64,000 bases of DNA from Dermatobacter hominis (GTDB taxonomy: Bacteria > Actinomycetota > Acidimicrobiia > Acidimicrobiales > Microtrichaceae): NCBI RefSeq assembly GCF_020715685.1, contig NZ_CP085840.1, forward strand, positions 3,596,001-3,660,000, read 5' to 3'. Positions 30,094 to 39,000 of the stretch are shown one piece after another (the first letter of the stretch is position 1; every line of letters starts with the position of its first letter). A program made the translations under genes and the position numbers. A model generated the notes under the pieces. It was given only the letters and a program-made list of their open reading frames with translations, made no database searches and was not told the origin of the DNA.

Positions 30094-31347
30094 TCAGGCG
30101 GGCGCGTTGCGACCGGCGTTCGGGCCGATCCCGTGCGGGTCGGGGCGCAGGTCGACGTCGGGTTCCTCGGCGTCGCGCTCGCCCACCCGATCGCGGAGCC
30201 GCTGGAGGGTGTGGTCGAGGATCTCCTGGCGGGCCGGCGGCGCGATCACCTTCAGGTCGACGAGGGCCGCGACCAGGCGTCGCTCGACCTGGGGCGAGCC
30301 GGAGCCGGCCAGGATGATCTCCTCGAACGCCAGTCGGACGTACGCGTCCCAGTCCATCGTCGGCATCTCGAACCGGACGGCCCCCTCGCCGTCCCGGAAC
30401 TCGCCGTCGGGCATCTCCCTCGTGGCGAGCTGGCGGAGGGCGTCGTGCAGGCGGTCGATCGCCTGGACCGCCGTCGTCGGGTCCTGGAAGGGCGACTCGG
30501 ACACCGACCGCTCCGCGATGTCGACCAGGAGGCGGAAGCCGTAGGAGACGTCCTGTTCGAGCGTGCGCTCGAGGCCGAGGCGGACCGCCCGGCGGAGCTC
30601 GTCGGTGTCGACCCCGTCGCCGTCGACCTCGAACAGCGGCGCCCCCGACGGGACGAACTGCCCCAGGCCGGGCGGCATCGTCACCTTCGCGTCGGCGTTC
30701 GAGGCGAGCTCGACGATGCGCTCGACGTCGACGGTGCAGATCACGCCCGACCGGTCGGCCGGCACCACGCCGGGCCGGTCCACCTCCGGACCGTCGGCGT
30801 TCGGCGGGTACGTCGTGTCGAGCAGGCGGCGCACGTCAGTGCCGACCAGCTCGATCAAGGCCGACACCCGGAGCGCTCGACCGGTGTGGTCGACGTAGAG
30901 GACGAGCACCGCCACGCTCAAGAGCACGAGGACGTAGCTGACGACGATCGCCAGACCCGGCACCACGTCGCTCCCGCCGGACCCGATCTCCCGCAGCGTG
31001 AGCATGGCGTGCACGAAGGTCGCGACGAAGAGCCCGATCGCGAACTGGCTCGGCTTGTCCTGCAGGATCCCCTGCACGATGCGCGGGGAGAACTGCCCCA
31101 TGGCCAGCTGGACGACCACCATCGTGATCGTCAGCACCAGGGCCGCGAGCGAGATCATCGACGCGGCGATCGTGGACAGGATCTGCAGCGCGGCGTCGGG
31201 GCCGCCCGTCAGGGACTGGGACACCAGCTCGTAGTCGAACCGCCGATCGACCCAGATGGTGACGGAGGACAGCACCAGTCCGGCCAGCACGCACAGGACC
31301 GGGATGAACCAGAGCCGTGAGCGGAAGGGTGCCGATGCGCTGCGCAC
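30094..31347 (-). CDS. DUF2254 membrane protein
   Basis: A 417-residue inner-membrane protein of the DUF2254 family. There are four helices (about residues 13-32, 55-85, 101-118, 130-150), with the signature LQILSTIAASMISLAALVLT and VVVQLAMGQFSPRIVQGILQ typical of the family, then a long cytoplasmic domain with SGAPLFEVDGDGV and LERTLEQDVSYGFRLLVDIA. The role is unknown; an ion-channel-like or transport function has been guessed for the family. The start is a GTG at 31345-31347. It is not part of the shared-box regulon. Confidence 0.82.
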   Translation of the reverse strand: MRSASAPFRSRLWFIPVLCVLAGLVLSSVTIWVDRRFDYELVSQSLTGGPDAALQILSTIAASMISLAALVLTITMVVVQLAMGQFSPRIVQGILQDKPSQFAIGLFVATFVHAMLTLREIGSGGSDVVPGLAIVVSYVLVLLSVAVLVLYVDHTGRALRVSALIELVGTDVRRLLDTTYPPNADGPEVDRPGVVPADRSGVICTVDVERIVELASNADAKVTMPPGLGQFVPSGAPLFEVDGDGVDTDELRRAVRLGLERTLEQDVSYGFRLLVDIAERSVSESPFQDPTTAVQAIDRLHDALRQLATREMPDGEFRDGEGAVRFEMPTMDWDAYVRLAFEEIILAGSGSPQVERRLVAALVDLKVIAPPARQEILDHTLQRLRDRVGERDAEEPDVDLRPDPHGIGPNAGRNAPA

Positions 31348-31462
31348 CCGCAGCCCCTACCCGGTCCTGTCGCGGTCAGAGCCCGGCTCGGTCCCTGCGG
31401 CTGCTCCCCCGGTCGGGCGGCGGCGCCGGGTCCTGGATCGGGCCTCCTCGTATGCTCACGCG

Positions 31463-31924
31463 ATGCCGCGAACCGATCGGGCCGCGCTGCTGGTGCACGT
31501 GCCGGCGGCGGTGGTCTACGCCGCCCTCGTCGACGAGGCGGCGTTGCTCGAGTGGCTGCCGCCGACCGGGATGGTCGGCCGGTTCGAGCGCTTCGACGCC
31601 CGACCGGGCGGGTCCTACCGGTTGGTGCTCACCTACCTCGACGCCTCGACCGGGGCGGGCAAGGCGACCGCCGACTCCGACGTCGTCGACGTCCGGTTCG
31701 TCGAGCTGGTCGAGGGCGAGCGCGTGGTGCAGGCCGTCGACTTCCCGTCCGACGACCCGGCGTTCGCCGGCACGATGACGATGACCTTCTCCGTGTCGCC
31801 GGCCGTCGGCGGGTCGCTGGTCGAGATCGTCGCCGCCGACGTGCCCGACGGGATCTCGGCGGTCGACCACGCGGAGGGGCTGACGTCGTCGCTCGTGAAC
31901 CTCGCCCGCCACCTCGGCGGCTGA
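31463..31924 (+). CDS. SRPBCC (AHSA1-like) protein
   Basis: A 153-residue START/Bet v1-like fold protein. It begins RTDRAALLVHVPAAVVYAAL and has WLPPTGMVGRFERFDARPGG, the typical AHSA1/polyketide-cyclase strand pattern, with the long C-terminal helix GLTSSLVNLARHL. Such proteins bind hydrophobic ligands. TATGCT at 31451-31456 ends 6 bases before ATG, indicating a leaderless mRNA and confirming this start over the longer open frame. It diverges from the DUF2254 gene. Confidence 0.8.
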   Translation: MPRTDRAALLVHVPAAVVYAALVDEAALLEWLPPTGMVGRFERFDARPGGSYRLVLTYLDASTGAGKATADSDVVDVRFVELVEGERVVQAVDFPSDDPAFAGTMTMTFSVSPAVGGSLVEIVAADVPDGISAVDHAEGLTSSLVNLARHLGG

Positions 31925-32041
31925 CCCCCGGCCCGAGCCGGGCGCAGATCGCGCCGCCGAGCAGGCCGGCAGGACAGCTGGTAGACGAAGGGTCGCTCCG
32001 CTCCAGGGGGGATCGCGAGCGCTCCGATCGGGAGGAGTCCG

Positions 32042-32899
32042 ATGTCCGACGCACCCGTCGCGATCGTCACCGGCGCCAGCAGGGGGATCGGCCGCGCCGG
32101 CGCGCTGGCCCTGGCCGAGGCGGGCTTCGACGTGGCCATCAGCGCCCGGACCGTGCGGGAGGGGACCGGCACCGCCGAGTCGAACACCGTCCGGGAGGAG
32201 CGGTCCGTGCCGGTGCCCGGCAGCCTGGAACGGACGGCCGAGGAGATCGAGGACCGAGGTCGACGGGCGCTCATCGTGCCGATGGACCTGCTCGACCGCG
32301 ACGCCGTGCTGGCGGTCCCGGCGACCGTGGTGGAGCGGTGGGGTCGCATCGACGTGCTGTTCAACAACGCCATCCACAAGGGCGTCGGCACGATGGACCG
32401 CATCGCCGATCTGACGGAGCGGTCGATGCACGACATGTTCACCGGCAACGTCGTCCACCAGATCCTGCTCATCCAGGCCGTGCTGCCGCACATGCTGGCG
32501 CAGGGGCGGGGCACGATCATCGACATGGTGTCCGGTTCGGCCCGCCACGACCCGCCGGCGCCGCCGGGGGAGGGCGGCTGGGGCATCCTCTACTCCGGCT
32601 CGAAGGCCGCCTTCGGCCGGGTGGCCGGGGGCATCAACGCCGAGCACCGGTCGGCCGGCATCCGGGCGTTCAACGTCGACCCGGGCAACGTCGTCACCGA
32701 GGCCCGTCGGGCCGCCAAGCCCGACGACGAGTACGCGGCCGGCTTCGGCAGCGAGCCGGCCGAGGCGACCGGCCGGGTCGTGGCCTGGCTGGCGACGGAC
32801 CCCGGCGCCGACCGGTTCCTCGGCAAGTGGATCTTCGCCCCGAAGCTCTGCTCGGACCTCGAGCTCCTGCCCGGCTGGACCTACCAGCCGGTCGGGTGA
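32042..32899 (+). CDS. SDR family oxidoreductase
   Basis: A 285-residue short-chain dehydrogenase: cofactor loop VTGASRGIGRAGALAL, FNNAIHKG, catalytic Ser in MVSGSARHD and YSGSKAAFGRVAGG as the Tyr-Lys motif. An insert between strand 2 and helix 3 (about residues 38-65) is longer than usual. GGGAGGAG gives a strong ribosome site. The following CoA transferase starts 14 bases after its stop, or overlaps it if the GTG at 32896 is used, so the two are one operon. It is probably a step in CoA-ester or lipid catabolism. Confidence 0.82.
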   Translation: MSDAPVAIVTGASRGIGRAGALALAEAGFDVAISARTVREGTGTAESNTVREERSVPVPGSLERTAEEIEDRGRRALIVPMDLLDRDAVLAVPATVVERWGRIDVLFNNAIHKGVGTMDRIADLTERSMHDMFTGNVVHQILLIQAVLPHMLAQGRGTIIDMVSGSARHDPPAPPGEGGWGILYSGSKAAFGRVAGGINAEHRSAGIRAFNVDPGNVVTEARRAAKPDDEYAAGFGSEPAEATGRVVAWLATDPGADRFLGKWIFAPKLCSDLELLPGWTYQPVG

Positions 32900-32913
32900 C
32901 GGGGGTGGCGACC

Positions 32914-34074
32914 ATGGCAGGTCCGCTCGACGGCGTCCGGGTGCTCGAGCTCGCGGTCGCGCTCGCCGCCCCGTCGGCCGCAGCCGTGCTCGGCGAGTGG
33001 GGCGCCGAGGTGATCAAGGTCGAGCCCCTCACCGGCGACACCCAGCGGGGCAACACGCAGAACTCGTACTTCTCGCAGGACAACCGTGGGAAGCGGAGCG
33101 TGGCGCTCGACCTCGCGACCGACCAGGGCCGCGAGCTCATGCTGCAGCTCGTCGACCGCGCCGATGTGTTCGTCACGAACATCCGCCCCGGCGGGCTGCA
33201 GCGCCTCGGGATGGACCACGCCACGCTCCTCGACCGCAACCCTCGCCTGGTCTACGGCCTGCTCACCGGCTACGGGTCCGACGGACCGGCCGCGGGCCGG
33301 GCTGGCTACGACATGGGCGCGTTCTGGGCCCGGGCCGGGCTCGCCGGAGCGCTCGTCGGACGGGACGTCGCGCCACCGGTGCCCCGGCCCGCGATGGGCG
33401 ACCACACGACCGGCCTCGCCCTCGTGGCGGCGATCACCGCGGCGCTGTTCGACCGTGAGCGCACCGGCAGGGGGCGGCTCGTCGAGACGTCGCTGGTGCG
33501 CACCGGCGCGTACGTCATCAGCTCCGACCTGGCCGCCCACGTCAACGGCGAGCGCCCGCAGGCGGGGCTCCGGCGGGCGCTCTACAACCCGATGCTCGCG
33601 TGCTACCGCTCCGGCGACGGGCGGTGGTTCTACCTGCTGGGGCTCGAGGCGACCCGGCACTGGCCGAACGTGGCCGCGGCGGTCGGTCGCGAGGACCTGC
33701 TCGGGGACGAGCGGTTCGGCGACTTCCTCGGCCTCATCACCCACCGCGACGAGCTGATCGCGATCCTCGACGAGGAGTTCGCGACGCGGTCGCTCGACGA
33801 GTGGGCCGCGGTCTTCGACGAGCACGACGTGTGGTGGGACCCCGTTCAGGACTTCGACGAGGTGGCGGCGGATCCCATCCTGCAGGCCGCCGGGGTGTTC
33901 CGGCCGATGGAGGGGGAACGGACCGCGATCGCGGCGCCGGCCGACGTCGGCGCGGCCGACGGCGTCGTCGGGTCCGAGCCCGAGCTCGGCCAGCACACCG
34001 AGGAGGTGCTGCTGGAGCTCGGGCTCGACTGGGACCGGATCTCGGCCCTCATGGCCGACGGGGTGATCCCCTAG
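32914..34074 (+). CDS. CaiB/BaiF-type (class III) CoA transferase
   Basis: A 386-residue class III CoA transferase. PLDGVRVLELA and WGAEVIKVEPLTGD are the usual N-terminal motifs, with NRGKRSVALDL, the segment VYGLLTGYGSDGP, and MGDHTTGLALVAAI carrying the Asp that forms the acyl-enzyme anhydride. The C-terminus (HTEEVLLELGLDWDRI) is typical. It moves CoA between carboxylic acids, probably activating a substrate for beta-oxidation. I prefer ATG 32914, with GGGGGTGG upstream, over GTG 32896, which would overlap the SDR stop. Confidence 0.85.
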   Translation: MAGPLDGVRVLELAVALAAPSAAAVLGEWGAEVIKVEPLTGDTQRGNTQNSYFSQDNRGKRSVALDLATDQGRELMLQLVDRADVFVTNIRPGGLQRLGMDHATLLDRNPRLVYGLLTGYGSDGPAAGRAGYDMGAFWARAGLAGALVGRDVAPPVPRPAMGDHTTGLALVAAITAALFDRERTGRGRLVETSLVRTGAYVISSDLAAHVNGERPQAGLRRALYNPMLACYRSGDGRWFYLLGLEATRHWPNVAAAVGREDLLGDERFGDFLGLITHRDELIAILDEEFATRSLDEWAAVFDEHDVWWDPVQDFDEVAADPILQAAGVFRPMEGERTAIAAPADVGAADGVVGSEPELGQHTEEVLLELGLDWDRISALMADGVIP

Positions 34075-34089
34075 GCGGAGCGGGGGCGA

Positions 34090-34794
34090 TCAGCCGTCCG
34101 CGTACCGGGCGAAGGCCTCGGGCGGGGCCCAGCGGGAGTAGGTCGGCGACTGCGGCCAGCCGTCGGGCGAGTCCTGCCACTCCTCCTGACGCCCGTAGGG
34201 GAGCAGGTCGATCAGCGGGAAGGATTGGCTGAGCTGCTCGGTCCCGCGACCCTGGGTGTTGTACGTGCGGTACACGGTGTCGCCGGCGCGCAGGAACACG
34301 TTGACCTGGAAGCCGCCGCCCGGCGGCGCGCCCATGTCGGAGCCGAAGGGGCTGTTCGCCGTCGAGTACCAGTCCATCCGGTTGCCGACGCGGGCCTTGT
34401 AGGCGAGCGCCTCGTCGATCGGCCCCTGGGTGACGATCACGAAGCGTGCGTCGTACGGCTCGAGGAACTCGAGCCGCGTGAACTGGCTCGTGAAGCCGGT
34501 GCAGCCGCCGCACTGCCACGTCGCCCCGGGCGACCACATGTGGTGGTACACGATCAGCTGGCGGGCGCCGTCGAAGACGTCGGCCAGCGAGACCTCGCCG
34601 TCGGGTCCCTCGAGGGTGTACTCGGGCAGCGCCACCATGGGCAGGCGGCGGCGCTGCGCGGCGATGGCGTCGAGCTCGCGGGTCGCCGCCTTCTCGCGGG
34701 TCCGGAGGTCGTCGAGCGCGGCGCGCCAGGTCGCCTCGTCCACGACCGGCGGGATCGCCGCCATGGTCCCGTCGTCGGTCGGTGCATCGGGCAT
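34090..34794 (-). CDS. DUF899 thioredoxin-like protein
   Basis: A 234-residue DUF899-family protein with the AhpC/thioredoxin-type fold. After a helical start (WRAALDDLRTREKAATRELD) comes LPMVALPEYTLEGPDGEVSL, then IVYHHMWSPGATWQCGGCTG with a CGGC redox pair, and FGSDMGAPPGGGFQVNVFLR. Members are thought to be thiol oxidoreductases; partners are unknown. It is convergent with the CoA transferase and divergent from a methyltransferase. Confidence 0.85.
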   Translation of the reverse strand: MPDAPTDDGTMAAIPPVVDEATWRAALDDLRTREKAATRELDAIAAQRRRLPMVALPEYTLEGPDGEVSLADVFDGARQLIVYHHMWSPGATWQCGGCTGFTSQFTRLEFLEPYDARFVIVTQGPIDEALAYKARVGNRMDWYSTANSPFGSDMGAPPGGGFQVNVFLRAGDTVYRTYNTQGRGTEQLSQSFPLIDLLPYGRQEEWQDSPDGWPQSPTYSRWAPPEAFARYADG

Positions 34795-34919
34795 GGTCGC
34801 CTCCTTCGTCCCAGTGCCGACGGCTCGGGCCGGCCGATCTCATCGGTCGGTCGCCGCACCTCTCCGACGTCGCGCCGGCGTCGCCGCCGCCGGCCGGGGC
34901 CGACCCCTACGCTCGGCCC

Positions 34920-35663
34920 ATGGCCGAGCCCACCTACGACCGGATCGGCGTCGGGTACGCGACCAAGCGGGTCCCGGAGCCACGGTGGGTGGCGCAGATC
35001 GCCAGGGCGCTCGGTGACGCCCGGACGGTGCTGAACGTCGGCGCCGGTTCCGGCAACTACGAGCCGGTCGACCGGCAGGTCGTCGGGGTGGAGCCGTCGT
35101 CGACGATGATCGCCCAGCGGCGGAACGGCAACCCGGTCGTGCAGGGCGTCGCGGAGGACCTGCCGTTCGCCGACGGCCGCTTCGACGCCGCGCTCGCGAT
35201 CCTGACCGTCCACCACTGGACGGACCGGGCGGCGGGGCTCGCCGAGCTGCGCCGGGTGTCGGGACGGCAGGTGCTCGTGGTCTACGAGCCCCTCGTGTCG
35301 CACTCCTTCTGGCTCGTCGACTACTTCCCCGAGGTGCTCACCGCGGACCTGGAGACGGGTGCGCCGACACCGGACGAGATCGGCCGGCACCTGCGCCTCG
35401 TCGACGTCGAGACGATGTGGATCCCGGCCGACTGCTCCGACGGCGTCGCCGCGGCGTACTGGCGACGACCCGAGGCGTACCTGGATCCGGACGTGCAGCG
35501 GTCCATGTCGATCCTGGCGCTGCTGCCCGACGACGTCGTCGCCCGCGGCGCCGCCGCACTGGCGAAGGACCTCGAGGACGGGACGTGGCATCGACGTCAC
35601 GGCCACCTCCTCGAGCGGTCGGAGGCCGACTACGGCTACCGGCTCGCCATCGCCGAGGGCTGA
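34920..35663 (+). CDS. Class I SAM-dependent methyltransferase
   Basis: A 247-residue methyltransferase of the UbiE/SmtA-like type. It begins MAEPTYDRIGVGYATKRVPE, with motif I VLNVGAGSGNYE, GVEPSSTMIAQRR, LPFADGRFDAALAILTVHHW and the LAELRRVSGRQ helix. The substrate is unknown, likely a small molecule. TACGCT at 34908-34913 ends 6 bases before the ATG, again a leaderless arrangement. Confidence 0.82.
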   Translation: MAEPTYDRIGVGYATKRVPEPRWVAQIARALGDARTVLNVGAGSGNYEPVDRQVVGVEPSSTMIAQRRNGNPVVQGVAEDLPFADGRFDAALAILTVHHWTDRAAGLAELRRVSGRQVLVVYEPLVSHSFWLVDYFPEVLTADLETGAPTPDEIGRHLRLVDVETMWIPADCSDGVAAAYWRRPEAYLDPDVQRSMSILALLPDDVVARGAAALAKDLEDGTWHRRHGHLLERSEADYGYRLAIAEG

Positions 35664-35701
35664 GCCGCGCCGGCACCCACGACGCCGCTGGCGATCCCGA
35701 A

Positions 35702-35729
35702 AACAACCTGGAAGGATGTTCAGGTTGTG
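35702..35729. promoter_or_regulatory. Probable TetR operator overlapping the regulator start
   Basis: ACAACCT and AGGTTGT form a 7-base inverted repeat round a 12-base centre, ending on the GTG start codon of the TetR gene; AACAACCT and AGGATGTT give a second, overlapping inverted match. The position suggests autorepression of the TetR-MpaB operon. Confidence 0.5.
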
Positions 35730-36314
35730 TCGGAGCGGATGGTCGACGGACGTCGGGAGCGGGGCGAGGCGAGCCGCCGCGCAATCCTCGCGGCGGCCTC
35801 GTCCGTCATCGTCGACGCCGGCGTCGGCGGCCTGACGTACCGGGCCGTGGCCGAACGGGCCGGCGTGCCGCTGGCGCGCGTCAGCTACCACTTCCCGACC
35901 GTCGACGACCTCCTCGTCGCCGCCACCGCCCACTACATGGACGACTTCGATCGTCGCCTGGCCGACATGGGAGCGGTGACGATCGCGCAGGGCCGGGACC
36001 TGCTCGAGGCCTGCACGAGCTTCCTCGAGGAGCTGGTCGGGCCGGGGGCCGCCGAGTTCCTGGCCGTCGTGGAGATCCGCCTCGCGCTCCACCGGCGCGG
36101 CAGGGTCGTCGACGACCGGCACGTGATCGGCGTCCTGTGCTCGTTCGGGCTGGACGAGGACGCCGCCGGGTCGGTGCTCTCGTCGCTGTTCGGCTTCGCC
36201 GTGCTGGTCGCGACGACCGACGCCACCGTCACCCGCGACCAGATCCGCACCCACGTCCGTGCCGTGCTCGACGGCATCGACATCCCGACCGCACCGAGGG
36301 AGGTCGCCACGTGA
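35727..36314 (+). CDS. TetR-family regulator
   Basis: A 195-residue TetR-type repressor: RGEASRRAILAAASSVIVDA then LTYRAVAERAGVPLARVSYH is the N-terminal HTH (residues about 12-58), followed by the usual all-helical ligand domain. The start is GTG. It overlaps the MpaB-like oxygenase gene by GTGA, so it most likely controls that gene and itself. The ligand may be the oxygenase substrate. Confidence 0.82.
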   Translation: MSERMVDGRRERGEASRRAILAAASSVIVDAGVGGLTYRAVAERAGVPLARVSYHFPTVDDLLVAATAHYMDDFDRRLADMGAVTIAQGRDLLEACTSFLEELVGPGAAEFLAVVEIRLALHRRGRVVDDRHVIGVLCSFGLDEDAAGSVLSSLFGFAVLVATTDATVTRDQIRTHVRAVLDGIDIPTAPREVAT

Positions 36315-37207
36315 CGACGACCGAGTCACGCCCGCGCGCCCAGGGCGCACCGCTCGGACCCGGGTCGCTCCTGTGGATGATCGCCGGCGACCCGCGAGGC
36401 CTCATGACCGGCTCCGCGGCCGGGATCATGCAGCTGATGCTGCCGGGGCTCGGGGCGGGCGTCACCGACCACTCGAACTTCTTCGACGACCCCTACGACC
36501 GCATCTTCCGGTCCATCCCGTACATCTGGCGATCGATCTTCTCCGAGGGCGACGAGGCCGACCGCAACGGCCGGACGATCCGCGACTTCCACCCCGAGAT
36601 CAAGGGCACCGACCACCACGGGGCCCGGTACCACGCGCTCGATCCCGAGATCTTCTGGTGGGCGCACGCGACCTTCACGTGGGAGTTCTTCCGGGCGTGG
36701 GAGCTCTACTTCCCGGGTCGCCCGTCGCGCGCCCAGCAGGAGCAGCTCTACGCGGAGACCGTCACCTGGTACCGGCGCTACGGCGTCAGCGACCGCGCCG
36801 TGCCGGCGACGCGCGACGACTTCCGGGAGCGCTTCGAGCACATCTGCGCGCACGAGCTGGAGCTCACGCCGGCGGTCAGCTGGGTCCTCGACCCGTCGAC
36901 CAACCCGGGCCCGTCGCGCACCCCCGGCCTGCCCGGCGCGTTGTCGCTGCTCGACGGCGTGGTCGCCGACCTGACCTCCGACGTCCTGCGGCTCATGGTC
37001 TTCGGCTGCATGCCCGACATCGTCCGTCGGCGCTTCGACTTCCGCTGGTCGAACGTCGACCGGCTCCGCTACGCGTCGCTGTGCGCCGCGCTGCAGGGTT
37101 CGGGCCCGGCGATCCGTCGCGGCCTGCTCTCGCAGGCCTGGCCCGTCGGGACGCCGCACCTCGACCCGGCCGACCACCGCCGGGTCGTCGTCGCCGGCGA
37201 GACCTGA
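36311..37207 (+). CDS. MpaB/DUF2236-type oxygenase
   Basis: A 298-residue protein of the oxygenase MpaB family (DUF2236, latex-clearing-protein-like), a mostly helical fold that in characterised members binds haem b. GPGSLLWMIAGDPRGLM, then QLMLPGLGAGVTDHSNF and WWAHATFTWEFFRAWELYFP are the family-typical blocks; the His residues in TDHSNF and WWAHATF are candidates for the haem site. The reaction is unknown, with oxidative cleavage or hydroxylation of hydrophobic substrates most likely. It is translated from GTG, overlapping the TetR stop. Confidence 0.8.
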   Translation: MTTTESRPRAQGAPLGPGSLLWMIAGDPRGLMTGSAAGIMQLMLPGLGAGVTDHSNFFDDPYDRIFRSIPYIWRSIFSEGDEADRNGRTIRDFHPEIKGTDHHGARYHALDPEIFWWAHATFTWEFFRAWELYFPGRPSRAQQEQLYAETVTWYRRYGVSDRAVPATRDDFRERFEHICAHELELTPAVSWVLDPSTNPGPSRTPGLPGALSLLDGVVADLTSDVLRLMVFGCMPDIVRRRFDFRWSNVDRLRYASLCAALQGSGPAIRRGLLSQAWPVGTPHLDPADHRRVVVAGET

Positions 37208-37229
37208 GCCGGATCAGCCGGCGCGACCC

Positions 37230-38108
37230 CTATGGCCGGTCGTCGCTCGTCGACCTCGTCCCCGAGGCGCCGAGCCCCCGGAGCATCGCGGTCTGGGTCG
37301 CGGTGGCGACGTGGGCGCCGGCCTCGCTCCAGAGGTGGACCACGCCGGTCGCGAGCCCGTTGCCGACGTGCGTGCACGTCGAGTCGATCCCGATCCAGGT
37401 GCCGGTCGTCGGCGCCAGGAACTGGATGTCGATCTGGAGCGACACGCTGCCGACGGGGCTGTCGCCGCCGCCGAGCGCCACGACCAGCGCGGACCCGAGC
37501 GCGTCGCCGGGGATCGGCAGCAGGGCCGGGTGCCATGCGACGCCCGCCGGGGCCGGGGGGTCGTTGAACCGGAACCACAGCGCGAGGCGGGGGATCGGTG
37601 CGCTGCTGGCCGGCTCGGCCGAGCCGGTGGCGACGTGCCACGCCGTGTTGTCCAGGAACCCGAGCGGGAAGGCGTTGCCGATCGACTCGCCGTCGGTCGT
37701 CGGCGCGTCGCTGAGCTCGGGTGGCCGTGGCACCGGTGCCAGCTGCGGCCCGGGAATGGCCGGGTCGGTGAACACGGCGGTCATCGCCACGCTGACCTCG
37801 CCCTCGGGTGCGGTGGCGTCGCGGAGCGAGCCGAGGACCTGGGCGCCCCGGCGACCGCTCCGCAGCACGTCGACGTGGGTCGTGACCGGGCCGCAGGCGA
37901 CCGGGCGGCAGAACGTGGCGCTGGCGCTCGCCAGACCCAGGTCCTCCCGGCCGAGCACCGCCGCCATGGCTCGCAGGCCCGCCGCCATGACGACCCCTCC
38001 CTGCGCGAAGTGGAGGCCCCAGGCGTCGGTGATGACCGAGTGCACGAGCGATCCGTCGCGGTCGTCGAGGGCGGGCGTGGTGTCGGTGAGGATGTTCGGC
38101 ACGGCCAT
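37230..38108 (-). CDS. Acyl-CoA thioesterase, double-hotdog (TesB-like)
   Basis: A 292-residue protein with two hotdog halves. The N-half has HSVITDAWGLHFAQGGVVMA and ASATFCRPVACGPVTTHVDV; the C-half has HPALLPIPGDALGSALVVAL and SLQIDIQFLAPTTGTWIGID followed by THVGNGLATGVVHLWSEAG. This is the layout of medium/long-chain acyl-CoA thioesterases in actinomycetes. I start at ATG 38108; an ATG seven codons earlier (38129) is possible. It is last in the nucleosidase-sulfatase-epimerase operon. Confidence 0.78.
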   Translation of the reverse strand: MAVPNILTDTTPALDDRDGSLVHSVITDAWGLHFAQGGVVMAAGLRAMAAVLGREDLGLASASATFCRPVACGPVTTHVDVLRSGRRGAQVLGSLRDATAPEGEVSVAMTAVFTDPAIPGPQLAPVPRPPELSDAPTTDGESIGNAFPLGFLDNTAWHVATGSAEPASSAPIPRLALWFRFNDPPAPAGVAWHPALLPIPGDALGSALVVALGGGDSPVGSVSLQIDIQFLAPTTGTWIGIDSTCTHVGNGLATGVVHLWSEAGAHVATATQTAMLRGLGASGTRSTSDDRP

Positions 38109-38133
38109 GGGAGCGCCAGTCTCCCGCATCCGG

Positions 38134-38979
38134 TCAGCCCGCCGGTCGGTCGACGGGTCGCTCCAGCCAGAAGGTGGCCGACAGGCGGTCGCCCGGCGCC
38201 AGCACCCGCGTGCCGTGGCCCGGCACGCCCCGGCGGGCCAGGCCGAACCCGTCGTTGGCCATCGTGACCGGCTCGACGGCCACCCACCCTGCGTCGCCCG
38301 TGTAGACGACGACGTCCTCGACCGGCCCGTCCCACCGGAGCGTGGCACCCGGGACGTCGGCCGTGGTCCCGGTCAGCCGCGTGAAGCAGCGGTCCATGGG
38401 CGGTGGGACGCGCGCCGAGCGGAGATCGTCATCGGGACCGACGTCGACCGGTGGGCCGACCGGCAGGGGGTCGCCGGGCCACCGGGCGGCGGCCGGCACC
38501 CGGACCGGTCCGGCGTGGAACCACGGGTGCACGCCCAGGCCGACGGGCACCGGCCGGTCCGCCACGTTCCGGACCGCGAGGTCGATCCGGAGGGAGCCGG
38601 GTCGGACCGAGTGGGTGAGGTCGCCGACGACGTCGTAGGGGCCGGCGGTCGCCCGCAGCGAGAGCTGGGCGCTCGACGGCGTCGCGCCCTCCACGGTCCA
38701 CGGGGCGTGGGCCGCCAGGCCGTGGAGCGCGCTGCCGTCCTCGTGGTCCACCGGCAGCCGGTGCACGCCGTCGTCCAGCTCGAGCAGGCCGCCGGGGAGC
38801 CGGTTCGACCAGGGTAGGAGCGGGTAGCAGCCCCAGTCGTGCCAGGACGTCGCCCGCTCCTTCGGGCGGAGGATCGACCCGTCGCCGAGGTCGAGCTGCG
38901 CGACCCGGCCGCCGGCCGCCGGCGCGATCGTCGCCGTCGTGGCGCCGGCCCGGAGGGTGATCGTCGTGCGTTCGGCCAA
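38134..38979 (-). CDS. Aldose 1-epimerase-family protein
   Basis: A 281-residue galactose-mutarotase-type beta-sandwich protein. Markers are GCYPLLPWSNRLPGG, ALHGLAAHAPW with the first His, PVGLGVHPWFHAG with the catalytic His, and YTGDAGWVAVEPVTMANDGF with the base Glu. It may epimerise or bind a sugar or sugar-like compound. The start is TTG at 38977-38979 with GGGGAG upstream; no better in-frame start exists. It lies 21 bases after the sulfatase, consistent with processing of a sulfated sugar conjugate. Confidence 0.8.
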   Translation of the reverse strand: MAERTTITLRAGATTATIAPAAGGRVAQLDLGDGSILRPKERATSWHDWGCYPLLPWSNRLPGGLLELDDGVHRLPVDHEDGSALHGLAAHAPWTVEGATPSSAQLSLRATAGPYDVVGDLTHSVRPGSLRIDLAVRNVADRPVPVGLGVHPWFHAGPVRVPAAARWPGDPLPVGPPVDVGPDDDLRSARVPPPMDRCFTRLTGTTADVPGATLRWDGPVEDVVVYTGDAGWVAVEPVTMANDGFGLARRGVPGHGTRVLAPGDRLSATFWLERPVDRPAG

Positions 38980-39000
38980 CTCGGGCTCCCCGCGGCGGCG

